Assembly: GCA_023419995.1 (NCBI GenBank)
Contig: JAEZXF010000009.1
Span: 1 to 6,392, forward strand
Direction of reading: 5' to 3'
Source of the DNA: Pseudomonadota bacterium
GTDB lineage: Bacteria; Pseudomonadota; Alphaproteobacteria; Rhizobiales; Rhizobiaceae
DNA length: 6,392 nucleotides
Shown: in pieces, positions 1-6,152 of the stretch
Layout of the letters: the number at the start of each line of letters is the position of its first letter
How positions within the stretch are numbered: the first letter of the stretch is position 1
Translations under genes and position numbers: made by a program
Notes under the pieces: model-generated
Database searches by the model: none
The model's input: only the letters and a program-made list of their open reading frames with translations
Told to the model about the DNA's origin: nothing

Positions 1-761
1 AAGCCGTCGACCGCTTCGCCGAGGCGCAGGCAGCACAGCCGGCGCGGGCAGCACAGCCGAAGCGGCCGGCGGAAGATGCGGAGCGGCCCCGGCCCCCGGC
101 GCAACCGCCCCGCCCGGCCGCGCCGGCGATGGCGGTGCCCGACGAGGCACAGGCGGCGCGCGCGCGCGAGCTGGCGCGGCAAGCCGGGACGCTCGACGAA
201 CTGCGCGAGATCCTCGACGGCTTCGACGGCTGCAACCTCAAGTTCGGGGCCAAGCAGACGGTGTTCAGCGACGGCAACCCGCGGGCGCCGCTGATGCTCG
301 TCGGCGAGGCGCCGGGCCGCGACGAGGACATCGAGGGCAAGCCCTTCGTCGGCCGCTCCGGCCGGCTGCTCGACCGGATGCTGGCGGCGATCGGTATCGA
401 CCGCAGGGAGGGCGCCTACATCGCCAACGTCATCCCGTGGCGGCCGCCCGGCAACCGCACGCCGACGCCGCTGGAGACGGAAATCTGCCGCCCGTTCATC
501 GAGCGGCAGATCGAGCTTGCCAATCCGAAGGTGCTGGTGACGCTGGGCGGCCCTTCGGCCAAGGTGCTGCTGCATGCGACCGAAGGCGTGCTGCGCATGC
601 GCGGCAAGTGGAAGGTGCACGTGACGGCCTCGGGCGTCGAGATCCCGGCCATGCCGACGCTGCACCCCGCCTACCTGCTGAGAAATCCCGCCCACAAGAA
701 GCTCGCGTGGCGGGATTTCCTCGAGATCCGGGCGAAGCTGGAAGCGGTGTCCGGCTCCTGA
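1..761 (+). CDS. Uracil-DNA glycosylase, family 4-like (5'-truncated by window edge)
   Basis: This DNA repair enzyme should excise uracil from DNA to start base-excision repair. The frame (codons from base 3) is open through the left edge, so the N-terminus lies outside the window. An ATG at 129 falls inside an Ala/Pro-rich linker and is probably internal, because alphaproteobacterial homologues generally carry such an N-terminal extension. Numbering from that Met, I see the family 4 motif GEAPG (59-63) followed by DED, VGRSG (74-78), NVIPWRPPGNR (100-110), and the second active-site motif HPAYLLRNP (169-177). Of the four iron-sulfur cysteines of classical family 4 enzymes, only two have counterparts: C35 (second of the CxxC, whose first position is Phe) and C120. 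The third is Trp104. A cluster may therefore be absent. The next gene is convergent, 51 bp away, with no clear terminator between. The superfamily is certain; the subfamily and Fe-S status are inference. Confidence 0.9.
   Translation, partial: AVDRFAEAQAAQPARAAQPKRPAEDAERPRPPAQPPRPAAPAMAVPDEAQAARARELARQAGTLDELREILDGFDGCNLKFGAKQTVFSDGNPRAPLMLVGEAPGRDEDIEGKPFVGRSGRLLDRMLAAIGIDRREGAYIANVIPWRPPGNRTPTPLETEICRPFIERQIELANPKVLVTLGGPSAKVLLHATEGVLRMRGKWKVHVTASGVEIPAMPTLHPAYLLRNPAHKKLAWRDFLEIRAKLEAVSGS
29..59 (+). repeat. 13-bp direct repeat in the glycosylase linker
   Basis: GGCAGCACAGCCG occurs at 29-41 and again at 47-59, an 18-bp period. In the reading frame this duplicates a six-residue unit (AAQPAR then AAQPKR) in the Ala/Pro-rich linker. 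It looks like a small in-frame tandem duplication in a disordered segment. Confidence 0.75.
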
Positions 762-812
762 GGCGCGGCGGATCCGGCCTGACCGGGGCGACCCGCTTCA
801 TGGCGTTTCCGA

Positions 813-1211
813 TCAGGCAGCGGCCGCGGCCGCCGGCCGCAGGGCCAGCCCCTCAAGGATCGCGAAGGCCGCCACCGCGGCCGCCTGCGCCAGAACGAAG
901 GCGACGCCGAGCGCGTTCGGCGCGATGGGAGCGAACATGAGGATCCCGATGCTCGCCGCCACCCAGGCCCAGTTGATGAACACGATCTCGCGCAGCCATG
1001 AGCGGGGGATCGTGGCCCGCCGCGCCATCACCAGGAGGAAGGCGGCGACGGGCACCAGCAGCACGCCGGCCCAGAAGATCAGCCCGGCAGGCAGGCCGAG
1101 CAGGCGGGCGAGGAAGCCGGAGCCGAGAACGGTCAGCGCGGCGGCAGCGGCGCCCATGGCCGCGTCTGCCAGAAGCGTGGCGCGAAGGAAGGGGGTGTTG
1201 TCGATCGTCAT
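813..1211 (-). CDS. Small four-helix integral membrane protein, function unknown
   Basis: I do not recognise a named family. From the ATG at 1211 the product is 132 aa with four hydrophobic segments at about residues 11-35, 43-62, 74-95 and 98-120. A basic stretch (ARRATIPRSWLR, 63-74) separates the second and third, and the protein ends in an Ala-rich tail encoded by GGCCGC-type triplets. There is no recognisable signal peptide cleavage site, catalytic motif or metal-binding cluster. I chose the start at 1211 over 1220 and 1262 because AGGA at 1220-1223 sits 8 nt before it and the downstream residues begin directly with the first helix. The gene is divergent from the MmyB-type regulator with a 132-bp shared upstream region, an arrangement in which the regulator often controls its neighbour; that link is inference. 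Confidence 0.7.
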   Translation of the reverse strand: MTIDNTPFLRATLLADAAMGAAAAALTVLGSGFLARLLGLPAGLIFWAGVLLVPVAAFLLVMARRATIPRSWLREIVFINWAWVAASIGILMFAPIAPNALGVAFVLAQAAAVAAFAILEGLALRPAAAAAA

Positions 1212-1219
1212 GGCATCCA

Positions 1220-1223
1220 TCCT
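1220..1223 (-). promoter_or_regulatory. Ribosome-binding site of the membrane protein gene
   Basis: AGGA on the - strand, 8 nt upstream of the ATG at 1211. It overlaps the alternative upstream ATG at 1220 and so favours the shorter start. Confidence 0.5.
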
Positions 1224-1272
1224 GTTCTGGAGAGCGATGACCGGAGCATGGGCGAGAAACATCGGGCTGGCG

Positions 1273-1289
1273 ATTACGCGACAGGTAAT
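1273..1289. promoter_or_regulatory. Inverted repeat ATTAC-N7-GTAAT, candidate operator
   Basis: A perfect 5-bp dyad with a 7-bp spacer (17 bp overall) lies between the divergent membrane protein and regulator genes. It is 55 bp before the regulator start and about 60 bp before the membrane protein start. It is the AT-richest part of a GC-rich gap, as expected for a promoter/operator. XRE-type dimers bind dyads of this size. Assigning it to the adjacent regulator is inference from position; I could not place convincing -35/-10 boxes. Confidence 0.4.
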
Positions 1290-1332
1290 AGGAATGCGGA
1301 TCGCGGGACGCTAGCCTCGGCGGACGGAAGCG

Positions 1333-1337
1333 AGGAG
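1333..1337 (+). promoter_or_regulatory. Ribosome-binding site fixing the regulator start
   Basis: AGGAG lies 6 nt upstream of the ATG at 1344. The longer open frame back to 1248 has no such site and would add residues unlike any HTH regulator N-terminus. Confidence 0.7.
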
Positions 1338-1343
1338 CACGCA

Positions 1344-2147
1344 ATGGGCACGACGCAGACCACCGCCGGCACGATGATCCGCGAATGGCGGGCGCGCCGC
1401 CGCATGAGCCAGCTCGACCTCGCGCTCCAGGCGGAAATCTCGCAGCGGCATCTGAGCTTCGTCGAAAGCGGTCGCGCCCGACCGTCGCGGGAGATGGTGC
1501 TGCGGCTCGCCGAGCACATGGAGGTGCCGCTGCGCCAGCGCAACCATCTGCTGATCGCGGCCGGGTTCGCGCCGTCCTACGGCGAGCGGGACCTCGGCGA
1601 CCCGCGCCTCAAGCCGGCGCTCGCGGCGGTGGAGCTCGTCCTCAAGGGCCACGAGCCCTATCCCGCCATCGCCGTCGACCGCGGCTGGAACATGGTGCTG
1701 GCCAACGCCGCGGCGGCACCCTTCCTCGACGGCATCGCCGAGGCGGCGCTGCTCCGGCCGCCGGTCAACGTGCTGCGGCTGGCGCTGCATCCCGGCGGGC
1801 TCGCGCCGAGGATCGTCAATCTCGACGAGTGGCGCGCCCATCTCATCGGCCGGCTGCGCCACCAGATCGACGCCACGGCCAGCTCCGAGCTCCAGGCCCT
1901 CGAGCGCGAGCTATCGTCCTATCCGGGACGGCCGGTTCCCGCCGGGCGAAGCCACGATCCCGCCTCCGAGATCGCGGTACCGATGCGCGTCGACATGGAC
2001 GGGACGGTGCTTTCCTTCATCACCACCGTCACCGTGTTCGGCACGCCGCTCGACGTGACGCTGTCGGAGCTTGCCATCGAATCGTTCTTCCCGGCGGATG
2101 CGGAGACCGGCGATTTCCTGCGCCGGCTGGCCGAGGGCAGGCGCTGA
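1344..2147 (+). CDS. XRE-family transcriptional regulator with MmyB-like ligand-binding domain
   Basis: This cytoplasmic DNA-binding regulator has 267 aa from the ATG at 1344, chosen for its AGGAG site 6 nt upstream. Residues about 9-65 form an XRE/lambda-repressor helix-turn-helix (IREWRARRRMSQLDLALQA, then SQRHLSFVESGRARPSRE as the recognition-helix region). Residues about 85-260 match the MmyB-like PAS-type ligand-binding domain, with its typical YPAIAVDRGWNMVLAN stretch (106-121), a VNVLRLALHP segment (131-140) and the closing TPLDVTLSELAIESFFPAD (234-252). Some members of this domain family bind fatty acids; the ligand here cannot be read from sequence. Length is normal for the family (about 260-290 aa). 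It is divergent from a small membrane protein and tail-to-tail with a transporter gene whose stop codon directly abuts its own. Autoregulation through the upstream dyad is plausible but unproven. Confidence 0.92.
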   Translation: MGTTQTTAGTMIREWRARRRMSQLDLALQAEISQRHLSFVESGRARPSREMVLRLAEHMEVPLRQRNHLLIAAGFAPSYGERDLGDPRLKPALAAVELVLKGHEPYPAIAVDRGWNMVLANAAAAPFLDGIAEAALLRPPVNVLRLALHPGGLAPRIVNLDEWRAHLIGRLRHQIDATASSELQALERELSSYPGRPVPAGRSHDPASEIAVPMRVDMDGTVLSFITTVTVFGTPLDVTLSELAIESFFPADAETGDFLRRLAEGRR

Positions 2148-3101
2148 CTATTGCGGCGGCGCGACCTTGCGCGCCTTGCCGCGCTCCAGCCCGAGGCGGC
2201 GCTCGCGCCAGATGATGAAGATGCCGGCGCCGACGACGATCAGCCCGCCGACGATGGTGTTGGCGGTGGGCACGTCGCCAAAGGCGAGGAATCCGACGAC
2301 GATGCCGAGGATCATTGAGGTGTACTCGAACGGCGCGACGGTCGACGCCTCGGCATGGCGGTAGGCCTCGGTCATCAGGATCTGGGCGACGCCGCCGCAG
2401 ACGCCGCCCATGACCAGGCAGGTCGCCTGCCAGGCGGTGAGCGGCGCCCAGCCGAACGGGATGGTCAGAAGCGAGGCGGCCGTCGCCGTCAGCGAGAACC
2501 ACAGCACGATGGTCGGCGTGCGCTCGGTCTGGACGAGCCGGCGTACCAGCAGCATGGCGATGGCCGAGCAGGTGGCGGCCAGCAGCGCGGCGACGACGCC
2601 CGTCGTGCGCTCGGGACTGACGTCGTCGCCGAACAGCGACAGGTTGGGCCACGAGATGATGACGACGCCGATCAGGCCGACGACGACGGCCGTCCAGCGA
2701 TAGGCACGCACCGCCTCGTGCAGGAACAGCGCGCTGAACACCACGACCAGCAGGGGCTGGGCGTAGTTCAGCATGATGGCCTCCGGCAGCGGCAGGCGCG
2801 TCAGGGCGATGAAAGTGAAGGCCATCGACACCACGCCGACCGCGCCGCGGGCGATATGGCCGAAGGGATGCGAGGTGCGCAGCGCGACGCGCAGCTCGTG
2901 CCGCCAGGCCAGCATGACGAGGATCGGAAAGATCGCGAAGAAGGAGCGGAAGAAGACGATCTGCCCCGCCGGGAGCTGGCCTGCCGCCTTGATGAAGGAC
3001 GACATGGCGACGAACACCGAGACCGAGAGCACCTTGAGCAGGATCCCGCGCAGCGTGTTGCCCGACATCGTGGAGGATGGTGGAGAGGCTTCGCCTGCCA
3101 T
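2148..3101 (-). CDS. EamA/DMT-superfamily transporter
   Basis: This inner-membrane permease of the drug/metabolite transporter superfamily has 317 aa with about ten hydrophobic helices arranged as two EamA repeats (residues about 17-150 and 167-298). Typical features include the first-repeat stretch ending LPEAIMLNYAQPLLVVVFS (105-123), the GxxGVVIIS segment (142-150), and the second-repeat stretch AEASTVAPFEYTSMILGIV (250-268) followed by FGDVP. A basic cytoplasmic tail (RERRLGLERGKARK) ends it. Family members export or import amino acids, nucleosides, S-adenosylmethionine or drugs; the substrate cannot be assigned. The start is uncertain: neither the ATG at 3101 nor the one at 3068 (11 residues later, closer to the first helix) has a good Shine-Dalgarno sequence. 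It is divergent from pepN across about 270 bp and abuts the regulator gene tail-to-tail. Confidence 0.9.
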   Translation of the reverse strand: MAGEASPPSSTMSGNTLRGILLKVLSVSVFVAMSSFIKAAGQLPAGQIVFFRSFFAIFPILVMLAWRHELRVALRTSHPFGHIARGAVGVVSMAFTFIALTRLPLPEAIMLNYAQPLLVVVFSALFLHEAVRAYRWTAVVVGLIGVVIISWPNLSLFGDDVSPERTTGVVAALLAATCSAIAMLLVRRLVQTERTPTIVLWFSLTATAASLLTIPFGWAPLTAWQATCLVMGGVCGGVAQILMTEAYRHAEASTVAPFEYTSMILGIVVGFLAFGDVPTANTIVGGLIVVGAGIFIIWRERRLGLERGKARKVAPPQ

Positions 3102-3227
3102 GTCTAGATGCGGTTCTGCCGCCGGCGGGGCGCGGCGGCGCAGGGGCTGGTCATGGTCGGCGGTTCACTCCGGGGCAGGTTCCGCGTCGTCCGCAGGCTG
3201 GGGCGGCGCAGCGGACAGGGGTCATCT

Positions 3228-3314
3228 ATGGACGATTCCGCCGGCACTGTGAAGCCGAAGCCGGCGCCGCCCGATGGTCCAAGGAGTGTTTTGCGCACGG
3301 CAGCGATCATGTAA
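3228..3314 (+). CDS. Candidate 28-codon small ORF upstream of pepN
   Basis: ATG at 3228 opens a 28-residue frame ending in TAA, preceded by AGGGG at 3217-3221 with a 6-nt spacing. The peptide is hydrophilic, starts MDDSAGTVKPKP, is rich in Pro and Lys, and ends RSVLRTAAIM. It has no membrane segment or known motif. It sits 60 nt upstream of pepN on the same strand, so it could be a leader peptide, an independent small protein, or chance. A 7-bp GC stem (3239-3245 with 3260-3266) falls inside it. I do not recognise it; the good spacing of the ribosome-binding site is the only positive evidence. Confidence 0.25.
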   Translation: MDDSAGTVKPKPAPPDGPRSVLRTAAIM

Positions 3315-3338
3315 GACCGTGACTCGAAATTGGACGCG

Positions 3339-3357
3339 GGCCGGCGGTTGACCGGCC
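3339..3357 (+). promoter_or_regulatory. Hairpin immediately upstream of the pepN ribosome-binding site
   Basis: GGCCGG (3339-3344) pairs with CCGGCC (3352-3357) around a 7-nt loop, ending one base before the GAGAGAGG ribosome-binding site. An alternative fold, CGGT-TG-ACCG, uses 3345-3354. Such a stem in the leader could set ribosome access, but short GC stems are common at this base composition. Confidence 0.3.
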
Positions 3358-3365
3358 GAGAGAGG
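3358..3365 (+). promoter_or_regulatory. Ribosome-binding site fixing the pepN start
   Basis: GAGAGAGG lies 9 nt before the ATG at 3375. An upstream in-frame TTG at 3330 has no comparable site and would add 15 residues foreign to the family. Confidence 0.6.
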
Positions 3366-3374
3366 CGGCAGCGC

Positions 3375-6020
3375 ATGCGCAAGGATACGGGCCAGGTTTT
3401 CCGCATCGAGGATTACCGGCCATGCGGCTACACCATTCCGCGGACGCGCCTCGCCTTCGTCCTCGACGCGCAGGAAACTCTGGTCACGGCCGAGCTGGAC
3501 ATCGAGCGCCGCGAGGACGTCCCCGCCGGGACGCCGCTGGTCCTCGACGGCGACGAGCTGGACTTCGTCGGCCTGTCGATCGACGGCAAGCCGGCCGACG
3601 CCGCCGCGTTCGAGGCAGGGCCGCAGGGATTGACGATCCCGCGCCCGCCGCGCGGGCGATCCTTCCGCCTGACGATCGTCACCCGGCTCGATCCCTCGCG
3701 CAACGGCACGCTGATGGGCCTCTACCGCTCGAACGGTGTCTGGTGCACGCAATGCGAGCCGGAGGGCTTTCGCCGCATCACCTATTTCCTCGACCGGCCG
3801 GACATGCTGTCGGTCTACACGGTGCGCATCGAGGCCGGCCGCAAGGACGCCCCGCTCCTGCTGTCCAACGGCAACCCGGTGGAAAGCGGCGATCTCGGCG
3901 GCGGGCGCCACTATGCCGTCTGGCACGACCCCTTCCCGAAGCCGTCCTACCTGTTCGCGCTCGTCGCCGGCGACCTCGCCGTGGTCGAGGACGCGTTCGT
4001 CACCGCCTCCGGCCGCCGCGTCGCCCTCGCCATCCATGTCGAGCACGGCAAGGAGCGCCGCGCCGCCTACGCCATGGACGCGCTGAAGCGGTCGATGCGC
4101 TGGGACGAGGAGGTGTTCGGCCTCGAATACGACCTCGACGTGTTCAACATCGTCGCCGTCTCAGACTTCAACATGGGGGCGATGGAGAACAAGGGCCTCA
4201 ACATCTTCAACGACAAGTACGTGCTCGCCGACGAGGCGACGGCGACCGACGCCGACTTCGCCAACATCGAGGCGATCATCGCCCACGAGTACTTCCACAA
4301 CTGGACGGGCAACCGCATCACCTGCCGCGACTGGTTCCAGCTCTGCCTGAAGGAAGGGCTGACCGTGTTCCGCGACCACGAGTTCTCCGCCGACCAGCGC
4401 TCGCGCGCCGTCAAGCGCATCGCCGAGGTGCGCACGCTGCGCGCGCATCAGTTCCCCGAGGACCAGGGGCCGCTCGCCCACCCGGTGCGGCCGCGCCGCT
4501 ACCGGGAGATCAACAACTTCTACACGGCCACGGTCTACGAGAAGGGCTCGGAGGTGGTGCGGATGATCCGCACCATCCTCGGCAGCGACGACTTCCGCAA
4601 GGGGCTGCGGCTCTACCTCACCCGGCACGACGGCGACGCCGCCACCATCGAGGACTTCGTCCGCGCCTTCGAGGAGGTGTCCGGCCGCGACCTGACGCAG
4701 TTCGCGCTGTGGTACCACCAGGCCGGCACGCCCAACCTGGCGATCTCGGCGACGCACGACCCGGCCGCGGCGGAGTTCACCCTCGAGATCGAGCAGTCGG
4801 TGCCGCCGACCCCGTCGGAAAGCCGCAAGCGGCTGATGCACATCCCGCTCGCCTTCGGCCTCGTCGGCGCCGACGGCCGCGCCATCCCGCCCTCCTCCGT
4901 CGAGGGCGCGGCCGTCGAGGACGGCGTCATCCACGTCCGCAAGCGCAAGCACACGGTGCGCTTCGGCGGCGTCGCGGAGCGGCCGGCGCTGTCGCTCAAC
5001 CGCGGCTTCTCCGCGCCGATCACCCTGTCGGTCGAGCAGAAGCCGGAGGACCTGCTGTTCCTGGCCCGCCGGGACGGCGACCTCGTGGCGCGCTGGCAGG
5101 CGCTGAACACGCTCTTCAGCGATGCGCTGATCCGCGGCTTCCGCGCGGTGCGACGGCAGGAGAAGCCCGGCTTCGACGCCGGGCTGGTGCAGGCGGCGGG
5201 CGAGATCGCGGCCGACGAGACGCTCGAGCCGGCCTATCGCGCGCTGGCGCTGACGCTGCCGGCCGAGGCCGACATCGCCCGCGAGATCGGCTCGGACATC
5301 GATCCCGACGCCATCTTCGCCGCGCGCGAGGACCTCGTCGGCGCGATCGCCGGCAGCAACGCCGCGACCTTCGCCGGCCTCTATCGCGACCTTGCGGACA
5401 GCGGGCCGTTCAGCCCGGACGCGGCGAGCGCCGGGCGGCGCGCGCTGCGCAACCTCCTCCTGACCTATCTCGGCGCCGCGCCGGGCGGCATCGCGCTCGC
5501 CGCGGACCAGTTCGGGCGGGCGACCAACATGACCGACAAGGCGGCGGCGCTGACCGTGCTCGCGCACCGCTTCCCCGGCGAGGCGGAGACGGTGGCCGCG
5601 CTCGCCGCCTTCGAGAAGGAGCATGGCGGCGACCCGCTGGCGCTCGACAAATGGTACCTGACGCAGGCGACGGTGCCGGGCGAGAGCGCGGTCGAGCTGG
5701 TCAAGGCGCTGACCAAGCATCGCGGGTTCTCGCTCGCCAACCCCAACCGGGTGCGGGCGCTGATCGGCACGTTCTCGACCATGAACCAGACGGGCTTCCA
5801 CCGTTCCGACGGCGCGGGGTACCGCTTCTTCGCCGAAACGGTGCTGGAGATCGAGAAGCGCAACCCGCAGCTCGCCGCGAGGCTGGCGACGGCGCTGCGC
5901 TCGTGGCGCTCGCTGGAGCCGACCCGGCAGGCTGCCGCGCGCGAAGCGCTGCAGATGCTCGCCGCGCCGGCCGACCTGTCGAGCGACCTGCGCGACATCG
6001 TCGAGCGGACGCTGGCGTAG
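3375..6020 (+). CDS. pepN: Aminopeptidase N (M1 family zinc metallopeptidase)
   Basis: This cytoplasmic broad-specificity aminopeptidase trims N-terminal residues from peptides during protein turnover. It has 881 aa from the ATG at 3375, against 870 in E. coli PepN. The start MRKDTGQVFRIEDYRP resembles rhizobial PepN as I remember it. Substrate-anchoring GAMEN is at 268-272. The zinc site HEYFH is at 304-308 (ligands H304 and H308, catalytic E305), with the third ligand E327 exactly 18 residues after the HEXXH. The transition-state tyrosine is Y388 in TVYEKG. All four sit seven residues beyond their E. coli positions, so the catalytic core has no indels relative to it. Domain order is as usual: N-terminal beta domain (to about 200), thermolysin-like domain (to about 440), Ig-like domain (about 450-550) and C-terminal helical domain to the end. 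No signal peptide is present. It appears monocistronic, flanked by a divergent transporter and a 219-bp downstream gap. Confidence 0.97.
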   Translation: MRKDTGQVFRIEDYRPCGYTIPRTRLAFVLDAQETLVTAELDIERREDVPAGTPLVLDGDELDFVGLSIDGKPADAAAFEAGPQGLTIPRPPRGRSFRLTIVTRLDPSRNGTLMGLYRSNGVWCTQCEPEGFRRITYFLDRPDMLSVYTVRIEAGRKDAPLLLSNGNPVESGDLGGGRHYAVWHDPFPKPSYLFALVAGDLAVVEDAFVTASGRRVALAIHVEHGKERRAAYAMDALKRSMRWDEEVFGLEYDLDVFNIVAVSDFNMGAMENKGLNIFNDKYVLADEATATDADFANIEAIIAHEYFHNWTGNRITCRDWFQLCLKEGLTVFRDHEFSADQRSRAVKRIAEVRTLRAHQFPEDQGPLAHPVRPRRYREINNFYTATVYEKGSEVVRMIRTILGSDDFRKGLRLYLTRHDGDAATIEDFVRAFEEVSGRDLTQFALWYHQAGTPNLAISATHDPAAAEFTLEIEQSVPPTPSESRKRLMHIPLAFGLVGADGRAIPPSSVEGAAVEDGVIHVRKRKHTVRFGGVAERPALSLNRGFSAPITLSVEQKPEDLLFLARRDGDLVARWQALNTLFSDALIRGFRAVRRQEKPGFDAGLVQAAGEIAADETLEPAYRALALTLPAEADIAREIGSDIDPDAIFAAREDLVGAIAGSNAATFAGLYRDLADSGPFSPDAASAGRRALRNLLLTYLGAAPGGIALAADQFGRATNMTDKAAALTVLAHRFPGEAETVAALAAFEKEHGGDPLALDKWYLTQATVPGESAVELVKALTKHRGFSLANPNRVRALIGTFSTMNQTGFHRSDGAGYRFFAETVLEIEKRNPQLAARLATALRSWRSLEPTRQAAAREALQMLAAPADLSSDLRDIVERTLA

Positions 6021-6026
6021 AAGCGA

Positions 6027-6068
6027 ATAGCGGATAGCGGATAGCGGATAGCGGATAGCGGATAGCGG
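6027..6068. repeat. Six tandem copies of heptanucleotide ATAGCGG
   Basis: Six uninterrupted perfect copies of a 7-bp unit begin 7 bp after the pepN stop codon. A degenerate partial copy (AGCGA, 6022-6026) lies just before them. The unit has no internal dyad. Perfect identity suggests recent slippage-driven expansion, so copy number probably varies among relatives. I recall similar short heptamer arrays between genes in Mesorhizobium-like genomes, which I cannot verify here. Confidence 0.95.
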
Positions 6069-6083
6069 CGGACATGCCGCCGC
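6065..6083 (+). terminator. GC hairpin, candidate pepN transcription terminator
   Basis: GCGGCGG (6065-6071) pairs perfectly with CCGCCGC (6077-6083) around the 5-nt loop ACATG, 44 nt beyond the pepN stop. The left arm begins inside the last copy of the heptamer array. No U-tract follows, so classical intrinsic termination is uncertain. Confidence 0.35.
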
Positions 6084-6122
6084 GGTCGTCCGTCAACCCC
6101 TGCTCGCGCGCGCCGTCGACGA

Positions 6123-6141
6123 TTTCGTAACTTTTTCGTAA
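6123..6141. promoter_or_regulatory. Paired TTTCGTAA direct repeats, candidate response-regulator site
   Basis: TTTCGTAA occurs at 6123-6130 and 6134-6141, start-to-start 11 bp, one helical turn. Read as GTAA-N7-GTAA it keeps the spacing of the alphaproteobacterial CtrA box (TTAA-N7-TTAA), with one mismatch in each half. OmpR/PhoB-type regulators also bind 11-bp-spaced direct repeats. It is an AT-rich island in GC-rich DNA about 100 bp before the next gene, suitable for a promoter. The binding protein is not established. Confidence 0.35.
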
Positions 6142-6152
6142 ACGGCTCTGGA

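Noticed and set aside
762..812. Bidirectional terminator between the glycosylase and the membrane protein gene
   Set aside because: Only a 4-bp CCGG self-complementary pairing with no U-tract on either strand; not above background for this GC content.
1248..1343. Longer N-terminus for the regulator starting at 1248
   Set aside because: No ribosome-binding site, residues unlike the family, and it would cover the divergent promoter region; the AGGAG before 1344 is decisive.
1385..2215. A 276-codon shifted frame over the regulator gene
   Set aside because: Arg/Ala/Gly/Pro-rich shadow; the in-frame product has intact HTH and MmyB-like domains.
2355..3107. A 250-codon + strand frame opposite the transporter gene
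   Set aside because: Highly polar, Asp/Arg/Gln/Gly-rich antisense of hydrophobic membrane codons; the opposite strand encodes a clear EamA transporter.
3102..3374. Sigma-70 promoters for pepN and the transporter
   Set aside because: I looked for -35/-10 pairs with 16-18 bp spacing in both directions and found only weak partial matches, so I did not annotate any.
4161..5801. A 546-codon open frame antisense to pepN
   Set aside because: Its product is a low-complexity Arg/Ala/Val/Gly-rich string with no domain. It is the expected by-product of strong third-position GC bias in pepN, whose own frame has all catalytic motifs.
3422..6037. An 871-codon frame on the same strand as pepN, shifted relative to it
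   Set aside because: The translation is almost entirely Arg, Pro, Ala and Gly, typical of a shifted frame in high-GC coding DNA; it has no recognisable family.
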